From NCBI RefSeq assembly GCF_012317385.1, contig NZ_CP051144.1, positions 1 through 64,000 of the forward strand: a stretch of DNA of 64,000 bases, given 5' to 3'. This document shows positions 32,637 to 42,403 of this stretch, in pieces (the first letter of the stretch is position 1; each line of letters begins with the position of its first letter). The stretch comes from Romboutsia sp. CE17 (lineage in GTDB: Bacteria > Bacillota > Clostridia > Peptostreptococcales > Peptostreptococcaceae). The notes under the pieces are model-generated. The model was given only the letters and a program-made list of their open reading frames with translations. It did not search any database and was not told the DNA's origin. A program made the translations under genes and the position numbers.

Positions 32637-33821
32637 ATGGATATGATGATGGCATTATGTTTAGTGCTATTAGCACTAACATTGGGGGATGTAATATCGG
32701 CTATGACAAAGGCATTTGTACCATCGGTATTCGTTTCAGCAATAATATTCGTAATAGGCTTTTGGACAATATTTCCGGCAGATATAGTAGATTTATCTGG
32801 AATAGGTAATCCTTTAGCACAACTAGCAATTTTATTATTAATAACACACATGGGAACTTTAATGAGTTTAAAAGAATTAGCATCACAATGGAGAACTATA
32901 ATAATTTCACTTGCAGGAATTGTAGGAATATGTGTTGGTGCAGTAGCATTAGGAACAGTAGTATTTGATTGGGAGACAGCAATAATTGCAACTCCACCAC
33001 TTACAGGAGGATTAGTTGCATCAATAATGATGGCGGATGCAGCAACAGCAAAAGGATTAAACGATTTGGCAGTTCTTGCTATATTAGTTTACGTTGCACA
33101 AGGATTTGCAGGATATCCTTTAACATCTATATTACTTAGAAAAGAAGGGAATAAACTTTTATCTGATTTTAGAAGTGGTAAGATTAAATCTTCTGCAAAA
33201 AGCGAAGTTGAAGAAACTATAAAAGAAGAAAGTAAATTAAGAATAATACCTAAACTACCAGAAAAGTATGATACTACTTATATGGTACTACTAAGAGTAG
33301 CTATAGTCGCATTAGTAGCAGTTAAACTAGAAGGTTTAACTGGGGGTACTATATCTAAGTATGTTATAGCACTAGTATTAGGAGCTATTGCTTCAGAAAT
33401 GGGACTTATTGATAGAAAACCTTTAGTAAAATCAGGTTCATTTGGAATATTAATTACTTCTTTAATGGCATTTGTAATGGCAGGTCTAGCAAAAGCAACT
33501 CCAGATACTCTTGCAGAAATGGCAATGCCACTAATAGGAATTATAGTATTTGGTGTTGTAGGAATGGGAATATTCTCTATAATAGCAGGTAAGCTATTAG
33601 GAATTAGCAAAGAAATGTCATTTGCAGTAGCATTAACAGCACTTTATGGATTTCCACCAAACTACATCATAACAGAAGATGTATCTAAAGCTTTAGCAGA
33701 GACTCCAGAAGAAAAAGAGTTCTTAATGGATCAAATGCTTCCTCAAATGCTAGTTGGAGGATTTACAACTGTAACTATTGCGTCAGTAATAATAGCAGGA
33801 TTATTCATTAATCTTATATAA
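32637..33821 (+). CDS. GltS-like secondary transporter
   Basis: 394-residue polytopic membrane protein with about 10 hydrophobic segments in two halves. The first half has TPPLTGGLVASIMMADAA near residue 120 and the second ends near YGFPPNYIITEDVSKAL; a charged linker of about 40 residues (near 185-220) separates the halves. The inverted-repeat layout and Gly-rich segments resemble the Na+/glutamate symporter (GltS)-like group. GGGGAGG lies about 10 bp before the ATG. It is in an operon with an M20 amidohydrolase 28 bp downstream, so the substrate may be an N-acyl amino acid or similar amide. Substrate not determined. Confidence 0.6.
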   Translation: MDMMMALCLVLLALTLGDVISAMTKAFVPSVFVSAIIFVIGFWTIFPADIVDLSGIGNPLAQLAILLLITHMGTLMSLKELASQWRTIIISLAGIVGICVGAVALGTVVFDWETAIIATPPLTGGLVASIMMADAATAKGLNDLAVLAILVYVAQGFAGYPLTSILLRKEGNKLLSDFRSGKIKSSAKSEVEETIKEESKLRIIPKLPEKYDTTYMVLLRVAIVALVAVKLEGLTGGTISKYVIALVLGAIASEMGLIDRKPLVKSGSFGILITSLMAFVMAGLAKATPDTLAEMAMPLIGIIVFGVVGMGIFSIIAGKLLGISKEMSFAVALTALYGFPPNYIITEDVSKALAETPEEKEFLMDQMLPQMLVGGFTTVTIASVIIAGLFINLI

Positions 33822-33849
33822 AAATTATATTAGTAGGGGGGAAAATAAA

Positions 33850-35016
33850 ATGAATATAAAAGAAAGATGCAGATCAAATAAAGATTATGTGATTGAACTA
33901 AGAAGAGATTTTCATCAACATCCAGAAAGAAGTTTAGAAGAATATAGAACTTCAAAAAGAATAAAAGAAGAACTTGATAAAATGGGAATACCATATGTAG
34001 CAGTAGCTGAAACTGGTGTAGTTGCTACTATAAAAGGAAATAATACTGGAAAAACAGTAGCATTAAGAGCAGATATGGATGCTTTATCAGTATTTGAAGA
34101 AAATGATGTAGAGTATAAATCTAAAGTAGACGGTATGATGCATGCATGTGGTCATGATGGGCATACAGCAATGCTTTTAGGTGCAGCTCAAGTATTAAAT
34201 GATATAAAAGACCAAATAAATGGAACAGTAAAATTATTCTTCCAACCAGCAGAAGAAGTAGCAAAAGGTGCAAAAGCTATGGTAGATAATGGAGTTCTAG
34301 AAGGTGTAGATGGCGTATTTGGAATACATCTATGGAGTGGCTTAGAATGTGGAAAGGTATCTGTTGAAGAAGGCCCAAGAATGGCAGCAGCAGATATATT
34401 TAAGATACACGTAAAAGGTAAAGGTGGTCATGGTTCTCTTCCACATCAAGGTGTTGATGCAGTTGTTGCAAGTGCAGCAATAATAATGAATTTACAATCT
34501 ATAGTAAGTAGAGAAACAAGCCCTCTAGATTCAGTAGTAGTAAGCGTAGGTGCACTACATTCTGGAACTAGATTTAATGTAATAGCAAGTGAAGCAGTAT
34601 TAGATGGTACTGCAAGATACTTCAATCCAGAATTGAGAGAAGAAATACCTAAGATGATAGAAAGAGTAGCTAAAAGTACAGCAGAAGCTTATAGAGCTGA
34701 GGCAAAACTTGAATATAGATATGGAACACCAATTTCAATAAATAATAAGGAATGTTCTAAAATCGCAGAAAAATCTGTAATTAAGTTATTAGGAGAAGAA
34801 GGTTTATCATTACTAGATAAGATGACTGGTGGAGAAGATATGGCTGAGTACATGAATAGAGTACCAGGAGTCCTAGCCTTTGTAGGAGCTGGAAATCCAG
34901 AAAAGGGAGCAGCATACCCTCATCATCATGGTAAGTTCAATATTGATGAGGATTCACTAGAAATTGGAACATCAGTATATGTACAGTATGCACTAGATTT
35001 TTTAGATAATAATTAA
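33850..35016 (+). CDS. M20-family amidohydrolase (hippurate/IAA-amino acid hydrolase type)
   Basis: 388-residue metal-dependent amidohydrolase of the M20D group. It has the HQHPERSLEEY segment near residue 22, the metal-binding MHACGHDGHTAMLLGAA near 98, FFQPAEEVAKGA with the catalytic Glu near 135, GIHLW near 160 and the C-terminal HHHGKFNIDED. Such enzymes release amino acids from N-acyl or N-aroyl conjugates. It is cotranscribed with the GltS-like transporter, which probably brings in the conjugate. The exact substrate is not readable. Confidence 0.88.
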   Translation: MNIKERCRSNKDYVIELRRDFHQHPERSLEEYRTSKRIKEELDKMGIPYVAVAETGVVATIKGNNTGKTVALRADMDALSVFEENDVEYKSKVDGMMHACGHDGHTAMLLGAAQVLNDIKDQINGTVKLFFQPAEEVAKGAKAMVDNGVLEGVDGVFGIHLWSGLECGKVSVEEGPRMAAADIFKIHVKGKGGHGSLPHQGVDAVVASAAIIMNLQSIVSRETSPLDSVVVSVGALHSGTRFNVIASEAVLDGTARYFNPELREEIPKMIERVAKSTAEAYRAEAKLEYRYGTPISINNKECSKIAEKSVIKLLGEEGLSLLDKMTGGEDMAEYMNRVPGVLAFVGAGNPEKGAAYPHHHGKFNIDEDSLEIGTSVYVQYALDFLDNN

Positions 35017-35033
35017 ATTTATTTAAAGAACAT

Positions 35034-35080
35034 AAAAAATCACTAGCATCATAGCAAATTGCTATAGCTAGTGATTTTTT
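35034..35080. terminator. Bidirectional terminator between amidohydrolase and ABC genes
   Basis: AAAAAATCACTAGC and GCTAGTGATTTTTT are exact complements with a 19-nt loop, giving T runs in both directions. Confidence 0.9.
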
Positions 35081-35099
35081 ATTATTTTAATTAAACTTA

Positions 35100-35771
35100 T
35101 TAGCAAAATTCAGTTTGAAGTAGCTTTTTATTTTTTACAATATAAGTGACATCAGATCTTTTTGCAATATCATTATTATGAGTTACTAAGATAACTGTTT
35201 TATTATGTTTTTTTACTAGATTTTCAAATATAGATATTATTTCATTTGAAGTATTTTCATCTAAGTTTCCAGTAGCTTCATCTGCAAGTATTAAGTTTGA
35301 TTCAGTAGCTAAAGCTCTAGCAATAGCAACCCTTTGCTGTTGACCACCACTTAGAGTTAATACTTTTTGTTTTCCTTGTTCTTCAGTTAGCCCAACTTGT
35401 TTTAATATTTCTATAGCTTTTTCTTTTTTATTAGAACATTTTGTGCCCTTAATTTCCATAGCGCAGATTATGTTATCTAAAGCACTCATATATGTTAATA
35501 AGTTATAGCTTTGGAATATTATAGATATACATTTATTTCTATAGTTAGAAAGACCTATATTATTTATGTTTTTGTTATCAAATAAAATTGAACCTGAAGA
35601 AGATTTATCAAGTCCTGCAGCTAATGATAACAGGGTAGTTTTTCCAGAACCAGAAGGTCCTATTATTGTATAAAACTTTCCTTGTTCAAAAGTTGCATTA
35701 ACCTTATCTAATATAGTAGCGTTGTTATTGTAAGAATAACTTACATCTTTAAATTCTAGTATTGTACTCAT
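35100..35771 (-). CDS. ABC transporter ATPase (MacB/LolD type)
   Basis: 223-residue ATPase with Walker A GPSGSGKTTLLS near residue 39, the LSGGQQQRVAIARAL signature near 140 and Walker B LILADEATGNLD near 162. It energises the permease encoded just upstream on the same strand (35783-37291; 11-bp gap). The pair resembles MacB-type exporters or mechanotransmitters of peptides, antibiotics or lipids. The substrate is unknown. Confidence 0.93.
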   Translation of the reverse strand: MSTILEFKDVSYSYNNNATILDKVNATFEQGKFYTIIGPSGSGKTTLLSLAAGLDKSSSGSILFDNKNINNIGLSNYRNKCISIIFQSYNLLTYMSALDNIICAMEIKGTKCSNKKEKAIEILKQVGLTEEQGKQKVLTLSGGQQQRVAIARALATESNLILADEATGNLDENTSNEIISIFENLVKKHNKTVILVTHNNDIAKRSDVTYIVKNKKLLQTEFC

Positions 35772-35782
35772 ATATATTCCTC

Positions 35783-37291
35783 CTAACTATGTTTACTTAA
35801 TATATTTTTAGGATTAAGTCTCATTACTGTAACTGCAGGTACACAAGTTGCAACTAATGATATAGCAACTCCTAATCCGGACATTTTTAAGAAGTCTTGT
35901 CCTGAAACTGAAACATCAAGTTCGTCTATAACTTCTACATTAGATCTTGTAGGAGAGAACATTCCTCCAAATCCTTTGTTTTGACCTCTATCACCACCAG
36001 GCATTTCAGGGGCATTTGCTTCATCACTATTTTCAGAAGAAGATATTTCTGATGTTAAAAGCTGGTTAGCAATTAAATTACTAGTTGAATTACCTATTAC
36101 TGATGATACACCTAGAGATAAAACTAAAACTAGTAGGATTTCTACTGCAAATTGAGCTATTATCTTAGATTTCTTCTCACCAAGTGAAAGTAAAATACCT
36201 ATTTCTTGGTTTCTATCTCTAATAGATAACATTATTATTAAAGTTAAAATTAACCCACCAGCTATAGCTATAACGAATACTGCTATTTTTGAGAAAGAAC
36301 TGATATTTTCTATAGGTCCTAACATTTGCTCGTAAGCTGAGTCATTAGCATCTAATTTAAAAGTATCAAAATCTATATTAGTTTTTTCACTTTCAGCTAT
36401 AAAAGCATCAACATTTACTGGATCGTTTAAGTAGAATACTGCACTATCAACAGCATTTTCATAATCAGACCCTTTTATTTCAGATATTGTTTCTAGGCTA
36501 GTATAGATATTGTTGTATGGACTAGATGCTGTGTCCCTCATAGCTTGTTCTGTAAAATCTTCACTAGAAGCATAGATACCAATTATTTTTAAGTCATATG
36601 TAGTTTCTTCGTCAGATGTAGAAGATACATTTATAGTGTCACCTACACTAAGGTCATTTTCTGATGCTAATGCTTCTTCTATAATTACTGAGTTAGATGC
36701 AGTTTCTTCAGTTATTGAATCACCTTCAACTATAGATATATTACCATCTCTAAAAGAAGAAGTTTGTTCTAAATTAGAAACACCTGTTAAAGTTACATCT
36801 CCCATATTTCTGCCTATTTTACCTTGATCCATTTGAGGCATATTTTTGTTAGATGACTCAGTTGAAGAGTTGCTTTCTTCCGAATCACTTTCTTCAGTTT
36901 CACTTCCTACAGCAGTGAAGTCATTAGCTAATAAGCTTGTACTAGATTGAGCTAAGTAACTTTCAACGTATTCTGAATCTTTAAGTTGATCTATGTACTC
37001 AGTAGGTAGTGGCGTCATAGTAGGTTTCATTCTTTCGCCACCAGGCTCCCCAGATGATGAAGCAGAGTCTTTAGACTTCATCATATTTTCTCTCATTTTC
37101 TCTGTATCAACTTTTAATGTTACTGTAGCTCCTAGTTGTTGTCTTGCTAGGATTCCTGCATTTTTACTTGCAGTTTGAATTGATATTCCGCTTAGTACTA
37201 ATACACATATTGTTGTTATTACTGTGAATAAAAGTAGTGTTTTTGACCATCTACTTTTTGTACTTAAGATTGCTCTTTTAAAAAAGTTCAT
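35783..37291 (-). CDS. FtsX/MacB-like ABC transporter permease with Ser-rich extracytoplasmic domain
   Basis: 502-residue permease: an N-terminal membrane segment (residues about 15-40), a large extracellular domain of about 290 residues with Ser/Glu-rich and Met/Pro-rich stretches (EESDSEESNSSTESSNKN near 135), then three membrane segments of the FtsX domain (IRDRNQEIGILLSLGEKKSK near 360). A second low-complexity segment, SSENSDEANAPEMPGG, lies between the last two membrane helices. First gene of the two-gene operon with the ATPase, with AAGGAG before the ATG. Likely a MacB-type exporter of unknown substrate. Confidence 0.88.
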   Translation of the reverse strand: MNFFKRAILSTKSRWSKTLLLFTVITTICVLVLSGISIQTASKNAGILARQQLGATVTLKVDTEKMRENMMKSKDSASSSGEPGGERMKPTMTPLPTEYIDQLKDSEYVESYLAQSSTSLLANDFTAVGSETEESDSEESNSSTESSNKNMPQMDQGKIGRNMGDVTLTGVSNLEQTSSFRDGNISIVEGDSITEETASNSVIIEEALASENDLSVGDTINVSSTSDEETTYDLKIIGIYASSEDFTEQAMRDTASSPYNNIYTSLETISEIKGSDYENAVDSAVFYLNDPVNVDAFIAESEKTNIDFDTFKLDANDSAYEQMLGPIENISSFSKIAVFVIAIAGGLILTLIIMLSIRDRNQEIGILLSLGEKKSKIIAQFAVEILLVLVLSLGVSSVIGNSTSNLIANQLLTSEISSSENSDEANAPEMPGGDRGQNKGFGGMFSPTRSNVEVIDELDVSVSGQDFLKMSGLGVAISLVATCVPAVTVMRLNPKNILSKHS

Positions 37292-37520
37292 AAAAAAATT
37301 CTCCTTTTTAATATAATTACTTTAACAATAGTATTTTAGTTATGTTGTATGAACTTTACATGAAATTGGAAAGAATAGTAGATGAAGAAAAGATGAAATT
37401 TATGTGAAGAAATAAAATATGCTTAGTATAAGATGTTTTGAGAGGTATGCTTGTATTAAGCAATCTATTATGATAGACTAAAGAATGTATAATTTTTATA
37501 ATTAAATAGGAGGATACCAT

Positions 37521-37748
37521 ATGTTAAGTAACATTTTAATGGGAATACAAGTTGTACTTGGTATAGTATTAATACTTGCTATAATGCCTCAAGATAGTAA
37601 AAGTGCAGTTCCTTCACAATTTGGTGGAGAAGGTAGCCAAAGCTACTTTAAGCCAAAAGGGAAAGAAGCTTTTCTTGGTAGAGTTACTAAGATAGCAGCA
37701 GTATTATTCTTCTTAAATGCATTAGCATTAGTTATGGTAAATAAATAA
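37521..37748 (+). CDS. secG: Preprotein translocase subunit SecG
   Basis: 75-residue membrane protein with two hydrophobic segments (residues about 4-24 and 52-72) and the family middle region with SQFGGEGSQSYFKPKGKEAFLGR. SecG is part of the SecYEG protein channel. AGGAGG lies 8 bp before the ATG, and TATAAT near 37488 could be its -10. In Firmicutes it often sits beside rnr, smpB and ssrA, as here. A long hairpin element follows the stop. Confidence 0.95.
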   Translation: MLSNILMGIQVVLGIVLILAIMPQDSKSAVPSQFGGEGSQSYFKPKGKEAFLGRVTKIAAVLFFLNALALVMVNK

Positions 37749-37807
37749 TAAATAAATGGCCATTATTTAAAATTATTTACATCTTTAAAAATTAAATTTA
37801 ATTTTTA

Positions 37808-37957
37808 AAAGAGAGTTATTGAACATGCTGAAATGATTGGAGCATGGGTGATATATAAATTTCCTTCCATGCAGCAAGAAGTGCTGCAAATGTCAGAGAA
37901 ATTTATATATTCACCCTTCGCACCAAGGATTACTATACACATTCAATAACTCTTTTT
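37808..37957. ncRNA. Extended RNA-like hairpin after secG (possible 3' element or terminator)
   Basis: Nested pairing: an outer stem AGTTATTGAA (37814-37823) with TTCAATAACT (37942-37951); an 18-bp inner stem 37846-37863 with 37898-37916; and an apical GCAGCA/TGCTGC stem. Asymmetric bubbles separate the stems. CTTTTTG follows the right arm and a T run follows the left arm on the other strand, so it can terminate both secG and the convergent AEC gene. A related hairpin lies after rnr (41539-41627). The size and bubble-bearing rod shape recall 6S-like RNAs, but no identity is claimed. Confidence 0.45.
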
Positions 37958-37976
37958 GTTGTGGGTAGAGGGGGAT

Positions 37977-38915
37977 TTAAATTAAGGCTAGTTGTTTTAG
38001 GCTTAGTATCCATAGAAATACTGTTGGAATACAGAATAAGCATGAGAATACTATTGCTTGTTGGGCTAGTATGTGATCTGCATCCATCTGTTTTGCCATT
38101 TGGAATGTTGATACTGCTGTTGGTGAAGCAAACATTATTAGTATAGTTAATAGTTCTATCTCTCTAAATCCTAGTGATATTGCTAATGGAATAAATATTA
38201 GTGGAACTATGACTAGCTTATTTGATACTACAAATATTATATTTTTTAAGTATTCTTTTATATCTGAAAATGAGAATGATCCACCTAATAGTATTAATGA
38301 AAGTGGTGTTGCTAATTTTGATATATCGCTTACTGATTTTTCTATAAATGTTGGTAGCTTTATGTTTAGTAAGATGAATGATACACCAATTATTGATGCT
38401 ACTATTAATGGGTTTGTTATTATACCATGTATTATTTTCTTGAAGTCTATATTACCATCTCTAAATACTTCTAATGAAATTACTGCTAAAAGATTAAATA
38501 GAGGTACGATTATAGATATTAGTAGAGCAGTCGTTCCAATACTACCATCACCATATATAGATGAAGCTACGGGCATACCAAAGATTACAAAGTTACTTCT
38601 AAAGATACCTTGTATCATTACACCACGTTTCTTATTATCTTTTTCAATTTTAGGGATTATAATTAGTAAAATAAAAAATAAGATTAAAACACAACTAACC
38701 GAGAACATTATTAGTCTTGGATTGAATGCACTTTTTACATCACTTTTATAAATATTATAGAATAGCATAGTTGGTAAAAATGCCTTGAAACAGACTTTGT
38801 TCATAACGTCTAAGGTTTGTTTATCAAGCATTTTAATATATTTTAAATAATAACCTAATGCCATCACAATAAACAAAGGTGAAACTACATTAAATGATAA
38901 AGTAAAATTCTCCAT
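37977..38915 (-). CDS. AEC-family permease (auxin efflux carrier type)
   Basis: 312-residue membrane protein with about 10 hydrophobic segments, starting VVSPLFIVMALGYYLKYIK and ending in the AEC-typical C-terminal half with FASPTAVSTFQMAKQM near residue 268. AEC members move organic acids such as malate or malonate. GGAGGAT lies before the ATG on the minus strand. It is monocistronic and converges on secG. Substrate unknown. Confidence 0.85.
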   Translation of the reverse strand: MENFTLSFNVVSPLFIVMALGYYLKYIKMLDKQTLDVMNKVCFKAFLPTMLFYNIYKSDVKSAFNPRLIMFSVSCVLILFFILLIIIPKIEKDNKKRGVMIQGIFRSNFVIFGMPVASSIYGDGSIGTTALLISIIVPLFNLLAVISLEVFRDGNIDFKKIIHGIITNPLIVASIIGVSFILLNIKLPTFIEKSVSDISKLATPLSLILLGGSFSFSDIKEYLKNIIFVVSNKLVIVPLIFIPLAISLGFREIELLTILIMFASPTAVSTFQMAKQMDADHILAQQAIVFSCLFCIPTVFLWILSLKQLALI

Positions 38916-39385
38916 ATTAATCCTCCAATATAATTAGTATACAAGTTTAGTTTAAGGAAAACTTTTGCAAAAATCAATAAATAAGTGAAAAATAATAGAT
39001 ATATATGTATGAATAAAAACTTTAACTACATATTAGCAGAATGGATTTTAAATATTAAAATAAAGTGTGAAGTGTTAGTGTTTATTACAAATCAAACTAC
39101 TTATTTATATTAGATACTACAATCATTAGATTTCATTTTATTCAAAACTATGCTATTATAACAAGGTATTCCAAATATTAGAAAATATGAGAGCGGTGTG
39201 AAAATAATTAATTAAAATATATTAAATACATGAAATATGCTAATAATAAAAGATATATAGGGTATAAAAATAAGAAATAAAATTTTAAATGAATAAGTAT
39301 AATGTTTTATAAATTATGAAGCATATATTTAATAATAAGGATTTTATTAAACTTAATATAGAAAAAAGAAACATAGGAGGCAAAA
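38916..39385. other. 470-bp gap between AEC gene and rnr
   Basis: Very AT-rich. It must hold the minus-strand promoter of the AEC gene and the plus-strand promoter of rnr, but I see no convincing -35/-10 pair. No gene, terminator or long repeat was recognised apart from the AGGAGG before rnr. Confidence 0.4.
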
Positions 39386-41527
39386 ATGGTACCAGGACTT
39401 AAAGAAAGTTTATTAGGGCTAATACATGATCCGGCATACAATCCTCTAAAAAAAGAGGAACTAGCAGTTATATTTAACATACATCCAGCAGAGATGGCAA
39501 TGTTCTTTAACTTTTTAGATGAATTAGAAGAAGACGGATATATATGTAGAAGTAAAAAAGGAAAGATAATGTCATTAAACCAAATGGGATTATATGCAGG
39601 GAAATTTGTATCACATAGAAAGGGATTTGGGTTTGTTGAATCTGATGAAGAATTTACACAAGATTTATTCATCCCAGCAGACAATGTAAATACTGCAATG
39701 CATAACGATAGAGTTATAGCAGAAATAGTAACTCCTGCTACTGAAGATAGAAGAGCAGAAGGTAGAATAGTTAAAATAGTAAAAAGAGAAGTAACTGAAG
39801 TAGTTGGATTATTCCAACCAAGCAAAAACTTTGGTTTCGTAATTCCAGATAATAAAAAATTCAACCAAGATATATACATACCTAAGAAGTTTTTCTCAGG
39901 AGCTAAAGAAAATGACAAGGTAGTGGTTGAAATTACTGTTTGGCCATCAGAAGATAGAAAGCCAGAAGGTAAGATAATAGAAATTTTAGGACAAAAAGGT
40001 GAAAGAGGAGTAGAAATAGAGTCTATAATAAAAGCTCATGGCTTACCTGAAGAATTCCCTAAGAAAGTATTAGAGGAAGCTGAATTTGTTGCACAACCTA
40101 TTCCTCAAGAAGAAATAGATAGAAGATTAGATATAAGAGATCTTAAAATATTTACTATAGATGGTGAAGATGCAAAAGACTTAGATGATGCTGTTTCTAT
40201 TGAAAAATTATCTAATGGAAATTTCAAGCTAGGAGTTCATATAGCTGATGTTACTCATTATGTTAGAGAAAAAAGTAAATTAGATAAAGAAGCTTTAAAA
40301 AGAGCAACTTCTGTTTACTTAGTTGATAAAGTAATACCAATGTTACCTAAAACACTTTCTAACGGTGTTTGTTCATTAAATCCATTTGAAGATAAACTTA
40401 CATTATCTATATTTATGGAGATAAATGATAAAGGGGACGTCGTAAAACATGACATACGTGAAACAGTAATAAATTCTAAAGCTAGAATGACTTATACAGA
40501 AGTATCTGACATACTAGAAAAAGATGACCCATTATTAAAGAAGACTTTCTCTCATATGCTAGAAGAATTTAAGTTATCAGAAGAGTTAGCTAGAATTCTT
40601 ATGAAGAGAAGAGAAAGAAGAGGAGCAATAGATTTTGACTTCCCAGAAGCTAAGATAATCTTAAATAAAGATGGAGAAGTTGTTGATATAAAACATTATG
40701 AAAGAAGAATTTCTAATAGAATAATAGAAGAATTCATGCTTGTAAGTAATGAAACTATAGCAGAGCACTTCTTCTGGTTAGGATTACCTTTTGTTTATAG
40801 AGTTCATGAAACTCCATCATCAGAAAAGATGGAAGAGCTAAGCAAATTTGTTGCTACTTTTGGATATACAATAAAAGGCGACTTAGAAGAAGTTCATCCA
40901 AAAGCTTTACAATCAATAGTTGAACAAATAAAAGGTAAGAGAGAAGAAGAAGCAGTAAGTACAATATTACTTCGTTCTTTAAAACAAGCAAGATACGAGC
41001 CAACTTGTATAGGTCATTTTGGTCTTGCGGCTAAGTATTATTGTCACTTTACTTCTCCAATAAGAAGATATCCAGATTTACAAATACACAGAATTATAAA
41101 AGAGCAATTAAATAATAAGATAAATCAAAAAAGACAAGATCAGTTATCAAATATAGTTGATTATGCTTCTACTCAATCTTCTGAAAGAGAAAGAGCTGCA
41201 GAACTTGCAGAAAGAGATGTTCATGATTACTATAAAGCTTGTTATATGGCTGATAAGGTAGGGGAAGAATTCGAAGGAACTATTTCAAGTGTTACTAACT
41301 TTGGTATGTTTGTTGAGTTAGAGAATACTGTTGAAGGTCTTATAAGACTTGCTAATATGGCTGATGATTATTATATTTATGATGATATGAGTTATACAAT
41401 TATTGGTGAGAGAACTAGAAAGACTTTTAGAATTGGTGATCCTGTAAGAATTAGAGTAGATAAAGTTAATGTTGACTTTAGAGAGATAGATTTTGAATTA
41501 CTTGGTAAAATCGAAGATAAAGAGTAG
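39386..41527 (+). CDS. rnr: Ribonuclease R
   Basis: 3'-5' exoribonuclease that degrades structured RNA and, with tmRNA/SmpB, defective mRNA. 713 residues: an N-terminal helix-turn-helix-like region, two cold-shock domains (SHRKGFGFVESDEE near 75 and PSKNFGFVIPDN near 150), the RNB catalytic domain from about 250 with DGEDAKDLDDAVS (the catalytic Asp cluster), and a C-terminal S1 domain (EFEGTISSVTNFGMFVEL near 632). AGGAGG lies before the ATG. The neighbourhood with smpB and ssrA is functionally coherent (trans-translation). Confidence 0.97.
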   Translation: MVPGLKESLLGLIHDPAYNPLKKEELAVIFNIHPAEMAMFFNFLDELEEDGYICRSKKGKIMSLNQMGLYAGKFVSHRKGFGFVESDEEFTQDLFIPADNVNTAMHNDRVIAEIVTPATEDRRAEGRIVKIVKREVTEVVGLFQPSKNFGFVIPDNKKFNQDIYIPKKFFSGAKENDKVVVEITVWPSEDRKPEGKIIEILGQKGERGVEIESIIKAHGLPEEFPKKVLEEAEFVAQPIPQEEIDRRLDIRDLKIFTIDGEDAKDLDDAVSIEKLSNGNFKLGVHIADVTHYVREKSKLDKEALKRATSVYLVDKVIPMLPKTLSNGVCSLNPFEDKLTLSIFMEINDKGDVVKHDIRETVINSKARMTYTEVSDILEKDDPLLKKTFSHMLEEFKLSEELARILMKRRERRGAIDFDFPEAKIILNKDGEVVDIKHYERRISNRIIEEFMLVSNETIAEHFFWLGLPFVYRVHETPSSEKMEELSKFVATFGYTIKGDLEEVHPKALQSIVEQIKGKREEEAVSTILLRSLKQARYEPTCIGHFGLAAKYYCHFTSPIRRYPDLQIHRIIKEQLNNKINQKRQDQLSNIVDYASTQSSERERAAELAERDVHDYYKACYMADKVGEEFEGTISSVTNFGMFVELENTVEGLIRLANMADDYYIYDDMSYTIIGERTRKTFRIGDPVRIRVDKVNVDFREIDFELLGKIEDKE

Positions 41528-41538
41528 ATGTTAGCTTC

Positions 41539-41627
41539 GGGGGGATGGTTATATAGAGTTTTGGACCCATGCAAAGCAAAGAGCGCTTTGCGAATGGGAG
41601 CAAAACTTCTATATTCACATCACCCCC
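41539..41627 (+). ncRNA. Extended hairpin after rnr, related to the one after secG
   Basis: GGGGGGATGG (41539-41548) pairs with CATCACCCCC (41618-41627). Inside, TATATAGAGTTTTG pairs with CAAAACTTCTATA, CCAT with ATGG, and GCAAAGC with GCTTTGC at the tip. It shares CCATGCA on the left side and TATATTCAC on the right with the secG element, in the same positions of the rod. It can act as the rnr terminator, since TTT-rich sequence follows, or as a mobile or structured repeat. Confidence 0.5.
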
Positions 41628-41664
41628 TTTGCTTTATACATGTTTGAATAAGTATGGGATATAG

Positions 41665-42066
41665 TTATTGTCTTGTGAAGCTTAGGAAGCGAGTTCCTTG
41701 GAATTGTAGTTTTCCGTGGTCTCCTTCTACTAAGATTCCATATTGAGTTCCACTAACATGGAATTCCATTCTATCTTTGCTTTTAAATTCAAAGGTAACA
41801 TAATAGCTAGTGCTGCTACTATCACCTGTATAATGTCCATTAGCATCGTGATGACCTGCATGTCTAGTTACATTCATTCTTTTACTTACAACCTTACAAT
41901 CAACATCTAAAATTGGTTGTTTGTTATTGTTAGACCATTCAGAAATGCCTTTAATTGAAGATATAATGATAGAACCAAACACAAATATAAAACCACAGAC
42001 AACTATTAAAGGAACTATGTTAAACATAATATCTGAACCTGTTGAAAAACCATCATAAAACTCCAT
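41665..42066 (-). CDS. DUF2500 membrane-anchored protein
   Basis: 133 residues with one N-terminal membrane segment (about residues 12-38) and an extracytoplasmic or cytosolic beta-rich domain. VVSKRMNV, SSTSYYVTFEF, MEFHVSGTQYGILVEGD and LQFQGTRFLSF match the DUF2500 pattern. Function unknown. It is convergent with rnr and divergent from smpB. Confidence 0.8.
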   Translation of the reverse strand: MEFYDGFSTGSDIMFNIVPLIVVCGFIFVFGSIIISSIKGISEWSNNNKQPILDVDCKVVSKRMNVTRHAGHHDANGHYTGDSSSTSYYVTFEFKSKDRMEFHVSGTQYGILVEGDHGKLQFQGTRFLSFTRQ

Positions 42067-42403
42067 AACTCAATCCTCCCTCAAAATATAAGTTATCTAG
42101 TATTATAATATAAAAGCTTAAGTAGAAAGATAAGAAAAAGTTACATTTTATGGAAAATAGATTATTGCATACTTACATGTAGTATTTTGAGTGAGATTTG
42201 CTTATAATTTATTTTTTTAATTAGTGAAAGGTAGAATTGGAATAATTTATAAAGTTTAAGCATGTATATTTATATGAAGTTAATTTAATAATAAGATTAT
42301 AATCTACTTAGGAATGTTGACTATTAAACATGGATATGGTATATTTTTACTTATAATATGTAAATTATGTTAATGAAATTTTTTAGTAAAGAAGGTGAAC
42401 TTG
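42067..42403 (+). promoter_or_regulatory. smpB promoter region
   Basis: Divergent 337-bp gap. TTGACT at 42317-42322, 17 bp, TATATT at 42340-42345 with an extended TGG before the -10 is a convincing smpB promoter. AAGGTG at 42392-42397 is the ribosome binding site. The first 240 bp hold nothing I can name. Confidence 0.6.

Noticed and set aside
38209-38751. Plus-strand open frame of 180 codons inside the AEC permease gene
   Set aside because: It is antisense to a clear membrane protein and reads as a shadow frame without ribosome binding site.
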